From Neckera pumila (taxonomy: Eukaryota; Streptophyta; Bryopsida; Hypnales; Neckeraceae), in contig OZ018408.1 of assembly GCA_963969595.1 (NCBI GenBank), positions 35,588,108-35,652,107 on the forward strand: a stretch of 64,000 nt of DNA. Reading direction: 5' to 3'. The position numbers and the translations under genes were made by a program. The stretch's first letter is position 1, and each line of letters opens with the position of its first letter. A model generated the notes under the pieces. That model worked only from the letters and a program-made list of their open reading frames with translations. It was not told where the DNA came from and made no database searches. Positions 59,756 to 64,000 of the stretch are shown in pieces.

Positions 59756-62700
59756 CTAGAGCTCGTGGTGGCTGGGATGATGACCCCGAACTGCTTCACG
59801 AGGAGGACGAGCAGGTTGTGCTCGCCCCATTGGAAACTGCCAAAAATCGTCCGAGATTGAAGACTCGGAGAAAAACAAGAACAGCAGCGCCGACAGTAAG
59901 ATCATTCCAATGAGCAATGCATACAGCTGCCATTCTGTTCCACAGACCAACATGTCATCAGTTGCAGGAGAAGCACGTACTTGCACAATTCTATCCTGTC
60001 TGCACAAACCATCCTTCCCTGTACTTTGATGTGAAAGTCAGTATCTCCCAGAGTGATGTTCAACCTAAGCTAAACATTTTTACACGGACTCCGTATTGAT
60101 AAGCAAGAAATAACCGTAATTGTTCAAGCTAAAAATAGGAAGTCAACTATAGTAACTTTGAAAACATATTCCTATGGTTCAAAAATGTGGGATATGATTT
60201 CTTGTTTCTGTTGATAAATTTTGTTCCCTTCCTTGAAGCTTCGTCAACAATTCATACCAACCTGAAAGCTTTAGATATGAAAGCCACTTTTGGCCATTTG
60301 GGTGCTTAGCGGTGAAAACTCCAGCGTCCATTTCATAACAGAAAATTAAACACCAGAAACAAAGAAATGGAAATGCAATGTTAAACAACTATCCTTGGCT
60401 ACATTCGTAAGGGAGTACTGATAAGGACTTGCCTCTCCATTCCGACTTCTGCAGCCGACTAACGCGAGCAGTTGCATCTGCTCCCACTGACAGAAGTGAC
60501 CTGAAATGTGTTCAATCCAACTCTGTCAGCTCAAAGGATGTCGTTTGCATATAGATTGTGTTCCTCCAGACACTTATTTCTCCAGGAAAGCACGTACGAA
60601 CACCTTTCACTATAGCAGAACTGAATTGATATGAGTGAACATTCTACTCACTATCGGCTTTGAGCAGGCATCAGACCAAGCTCTCCAAAATTTTGAAAAT
60701 GGTACCTTCCGTGTTTAGAAAACTCTAATTCCGTGACAGGTGAAACATGAGCACTTCCAATAAGCCGAGTTTCCTCCATTCTCTTCATTAATACTACAAT
60801 CAAATCTCCCTCTGCCGTCCCCCTGCAAATTCACCAAAAAAACCTCAAATTTATCACTTTCAACAAAAAGAACTTACTAGAATGTCATCCCAACAAATCT
60901 AGAAAGTACAGTAATGTTGGTTAAGGAAAATAACGTAGTAAAGGAGACGACCAAAATTTGTAAGAAACGCAAACAATGAGCAAGGCAGGAGAATACAAAA
61001 CGAATGGATTCAGCATAACTTACAAGCCCAAGAATTTTCCGTCGCGACTGACGGTGAGGCATGAAATCGGGGCATTAGCTAACTTTTTAGACCCGACTTT
61101 GCTCCAATCTGCCATGTTCCAAACCCCAATATAACCCCTTCTACCTGCACAAATGAGGAGACACCGTGAGTCAACTAGCTGCTAGGAACTCCCCTAGTAT
61201 TCTAGATCAGTACATTAAATAAGACAGGACATATAATGACAAGAACATCGCACGCTTGAATTTGGGTAACGGAAGTCAAAGAGAAAACCATAGAGATTAC
61301 CCTTCGTAAATGACACGAATAAGAAAGCTTGTGATGCATCACGCGAAAATCTGCAGCAACCGAATTTGTCATCCTGCCATAAAATATTGGTTTCTTTCAG
61401 ACAAAGAGGCAACGCAGGAACGACTACATGCCGAGTGAATACGAAGAGCTCGTCACCAGGCCACAGATGGTCCAATCTCCAAAAGCCGGCAATGAATTAT
61501 GTGCACATTGCCAGTCTCAAATATGTATCGGTGATTCTAAATGCCTCAGAAGGTCTCTTACCGATGGAGGAGTAACACAAAAGCACCTCCAGAATTTACG
61601 AAGAACAGAGGATTGTTATTTATAAATTGAAATGCTATCTGCTCGAATGTCCATGCGTGCCAAGCATACCTTCTCTCGCTGCAATTGGGCTATCGATTCT
61701 CCTTTCGCGATGTCCCACACACGACATGCACTATCCTCAGCCATCGACGCCACATACGCTGAATCATAACTGAAGCATGCAACAGCACCCTTGATCAACT
61801 GAAGGTAACCACCTAATTATTCACCGATAATTATGCACAATATATAAGGTAGTGAATCCCTTCTTAGGGGAGACTTCTTGCCGTGGGTATGCCATGAATA
61901 GGCCACGTTGAGTGCGCATGTTACTGACAAGTACGCATTTCGAATCTAGTGAATATGACAATGTGAAAGTGCTGGAAGTCAAATCCTACCCCTGGATTCA
62001 CTCACCCTATGAGCAAGGCTTTGAAAATTGTCGACTGATTCATACAATATCTAAATAAAAAATATTTTCCTGTGTTGAAATCCTCTCCAAAATGGGAGCA
62101 AGACCACTGACTTAACTACTAAATTATACGGAGTATGTCTTAATTGGTCAGCAAGAAAAATCACGTATGACAAGAGGTACGACTTGGTACCTGATGTCAA
62201 GATCTTGAATTGAACGATGTGCGCGTGGTTCGTCTAGTGCAAGTTCGCAAGTAGGCCAAGCAAAAACTCGAAGGTGACCATCCTGTCCATGATTATAGTT
62301 CCAATGCAATAAATATCACAATTTGTATGATCCTTCCTCATGTATTGTATGATCCACTGAACGTAATTTAGATCAACGTGATCAGGGCAAGTATTTCAGT
62401 ACCTTGCCACCAGTGACTAACACAGAACCATCCCCATTAAAACGTAGGCAACTTTGGATCCCAATCCCCTGTAGCTGAAGAAGCTCGAGCTCAGAAGCTT
62501 TAAGCTGCACAGGGCCCTTTGGGTTTATTATCTCGAAATACCTGCAAGAACCCTCAAATTGTTGGTGTCTGATTCTAGCTGCTCTTAAGTTAACCAAATG
62601 ATTTCAATCCACCCTACATTTAAGCTCATTATAGGCACACAATCAACACCCAGAACTTATATTCGAAAAAAAATTCCACCGCCAAGCATTCCTATCAACT

Positions 62701-63707
62701 TCAGCAGAACTAGAACCTGATTTTACTCAATGGCGATGCCCGGATATATATAACTACCAGCATCATACAAATCTGGAAAGCAAGCTATCTAACGACAAAT
62801 GCTTTAGTACTTCCTGAAAAACAAAGGCAACAGAAACTTACTTGCAACTATTTCCAAACGCACAGAGAACTCCTGCACCACTTGGATGCACAACAAGTTG
62901 CAAAGGACGACCATCCTCTGTCCCTATTGCGAGGATCTGTAACAACACAAGTAACCTCGTACTTTACAAACAATTTCAAATCCATCTAAAACATGCTCGG
63001 ACCAGAACACATGAATTATTTAAATCAATGACCAAAAAAAATTCAAAACTGGATGCTATTTAGCGATATATTCACTTTCTAATGTTTTGTGAAAGCGATG
63101 ATCAGAGACACCTTGAGAGTCATATGCAATGCACATCCTAAACAATGCTACAGCCAAACATTCACATCCTACAGATATCAAGGAAAATAAAAACCAAAGC
63201 TAAATCCAAAACCCTAAGCTCAAGAAATTCGATTAATTCGCATACGAATCTCTCCATCATGCAATGTAACGATTTCACGATGATCAAATTTTTCTACCAA
63301 ACACTCTCCCACACAAACTCTAATCAACGCCAAAGCATACCGCATAAGCAAACCCGGTGCCGTGTATGCACCCAATCGGATTAACAAATCTCCGAAACCA
63401 CTTCCAAACGTACTTCCCCAACACACAAAACATAAAAAATAAAAAAAAGTAGATAATTCTTTTCAACAAGATTCAGCCACGGAATCCCAATGCTTACAGT
63501 TTCAGAAAGCATGTCGGTATCGAAATTATACTCGCGGACGGCGACTCCATTCTCCGAGGACGCAGCTCCATCGCGGCCCAGCAGAAGAAACCCCGACGGC
63601 GCATCCGTCACACTCCCTGCGCGCGGCACCCACGCCCCGCAAATCGCCTCCGTATCCTCATTCCTGGAGGTCGGGCGCGTGAACTTCACCCGCTTCCTCC
63701 CAGTCAT
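59756..63707 (-). CDS. SEC12/PREB/PHF1-like WD40 protein of the ER membrane, 10 exons
   Basis: Exons in transcript order: 63707-63498, 62936-62842, 62541-62403, 62282-62191, 61769-61670, 61373-61301, 61144-61024, 60822-60706, 60500-60433, 59934-59756; 1194 nt, 397 residues. The protein is a seven-bladed WD40 propeller with one C-terminal membrane segment. Repeats are visible as LAIGTEDGRPLQLVVHPSG, SYDSAYVASMAEDSACRVWD, RGYIGVWNMADWSKV and SVGADATARVSRL; the anchor is YALLIGMILLSALLFLFF near 343-360. SEC12 is the exchange factor that loads SAR1 for COPII budding, and its plant paralogue PHF1 (about 398 residues) helps phosphate transporters leave the ER. Length and layout fit both, and I cannot separate them by eye. 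Intron 9 has a GC donor (GAG|GCAAGT). The acceptor of exon 5 was chosen because the nearer AG introduces a stop. Confidence 0.88.
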
Positions 63708-64000
63708 TGCTCCCAGCAACAAAAACAAGCAAAAACGAGCACTATTCGCAACGCCCACAGCTTAGAAGCTCAAAGAGCTCAAAGAGCAGGAAAGAAAGGA
63801 TTGTTGCCACAATTTTGCTTCCCTAGCGATGATCGGAAGCTGGATTTGGAAGTAACCCAAATGAGAAGTGCTTTTTGATTCGGGGAAAGAATCCTGGGTT
63901 TTAGAAATTGGAATGCCTGTTGCCCCTGATGCCGAATTGCTGGACTTTCGTCGCTCCGGAGGGCGATTCCTGCTGTCAAGGCGGTACCGTATATGCGGAA
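63708..64000. promoter_or_regulatory. 5' flank of the SEC12/PHF1-like gene
   Basis: Upstream of the minus-strand ATG at 63707. No clear TATA box. The window ends here. Confidence 0.4.

Noticed and set aside
61769..61800. Earlier acceptor for SEC12-like exon 5 (GTTACCTTCAG)
   Set aside because: Joining there creates an in-frame stop; the acceptor GCATGCTTCAG restores DLDISYDSAYVAS.

Overview
The window is nuclear DNA of a land plant. Coding genes are split by short GT-AG (and some GC-AG) introns, and several proteins are plant types: a PGSIP7/8-like GT8 protein, a pyruvate decarboxylase ending in SRPPNPQ, and a SEC12/PHF1-like protein. I cannot name the species. The abundance of a TTAA-targeting transposon family that looks piggyBac-like, a superfamily not generally reported from flowering plants, makes a bryophyte, lycophyte or fern more likely than a seed plant. 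This is inference.

Layout. About 1-23,200 is an AT-rich, gene-free block packed with transposon copies. About 24,400-28,200 holds a five-exon GT8 gene (+). About 28,200-35,000 is a second repeat block with a three-level nested insertion and a 290-bp foldback. From 36,977 to 53,773 there is a compact gene cluster: threonine aldolase (+, nine coding exons), an METTL-type tRNA m3C methyltransferase (-, two exons), a TraB-domain protein (+, three exons, head-to-head with the methyltransferase) and pyruvate decarboxylase (-, seven exons). About 54,700-59,700 is a third repeat block. A ten-exon WD40 SEC12/PREB/PHF1-like gene (-) fills 59,756-63,707. I rebuilt all six gene models by hand. Each keeps an open frame through every junction and ends in a stop: 483, 379, 353, 639, 581 and 397 residues.

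Mobile DNA. The dominant family is a roughly 850-940 bp non-autonomous element. It starts CCCCTAAAGG, ends with the inverse, and is flanked by TTAA; there are 12 near-complete copies in both orientations. A second TTAA family (ends CTCTTTAGTGACCG) sits inside one copy, and its TTAA duplication can be read directly. Two hAT-like elements have exact 8-bp target duplications and carry a minisatellite. Three PIF/Harbinger-like MITEs have TAA or TTA duplications. Two CATTAG-ended MITEs are each nested in larger elements. No transposase ORF is visible, so all would need proteins encoded elsewhere.

The six genes are ordinary housekeeping or metabolic genes with no shared pathway: glycosyl transfer, glycine/threonine metabolism, tRNA modification, membrane-associated TraB function, ethanol fermentation and ER export. 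The most unusual signals are the TTAA family, a recurring ATAACTTTTG-type module shared by several unrelated repeats, and three GC-AG introns among 30 coding introns.
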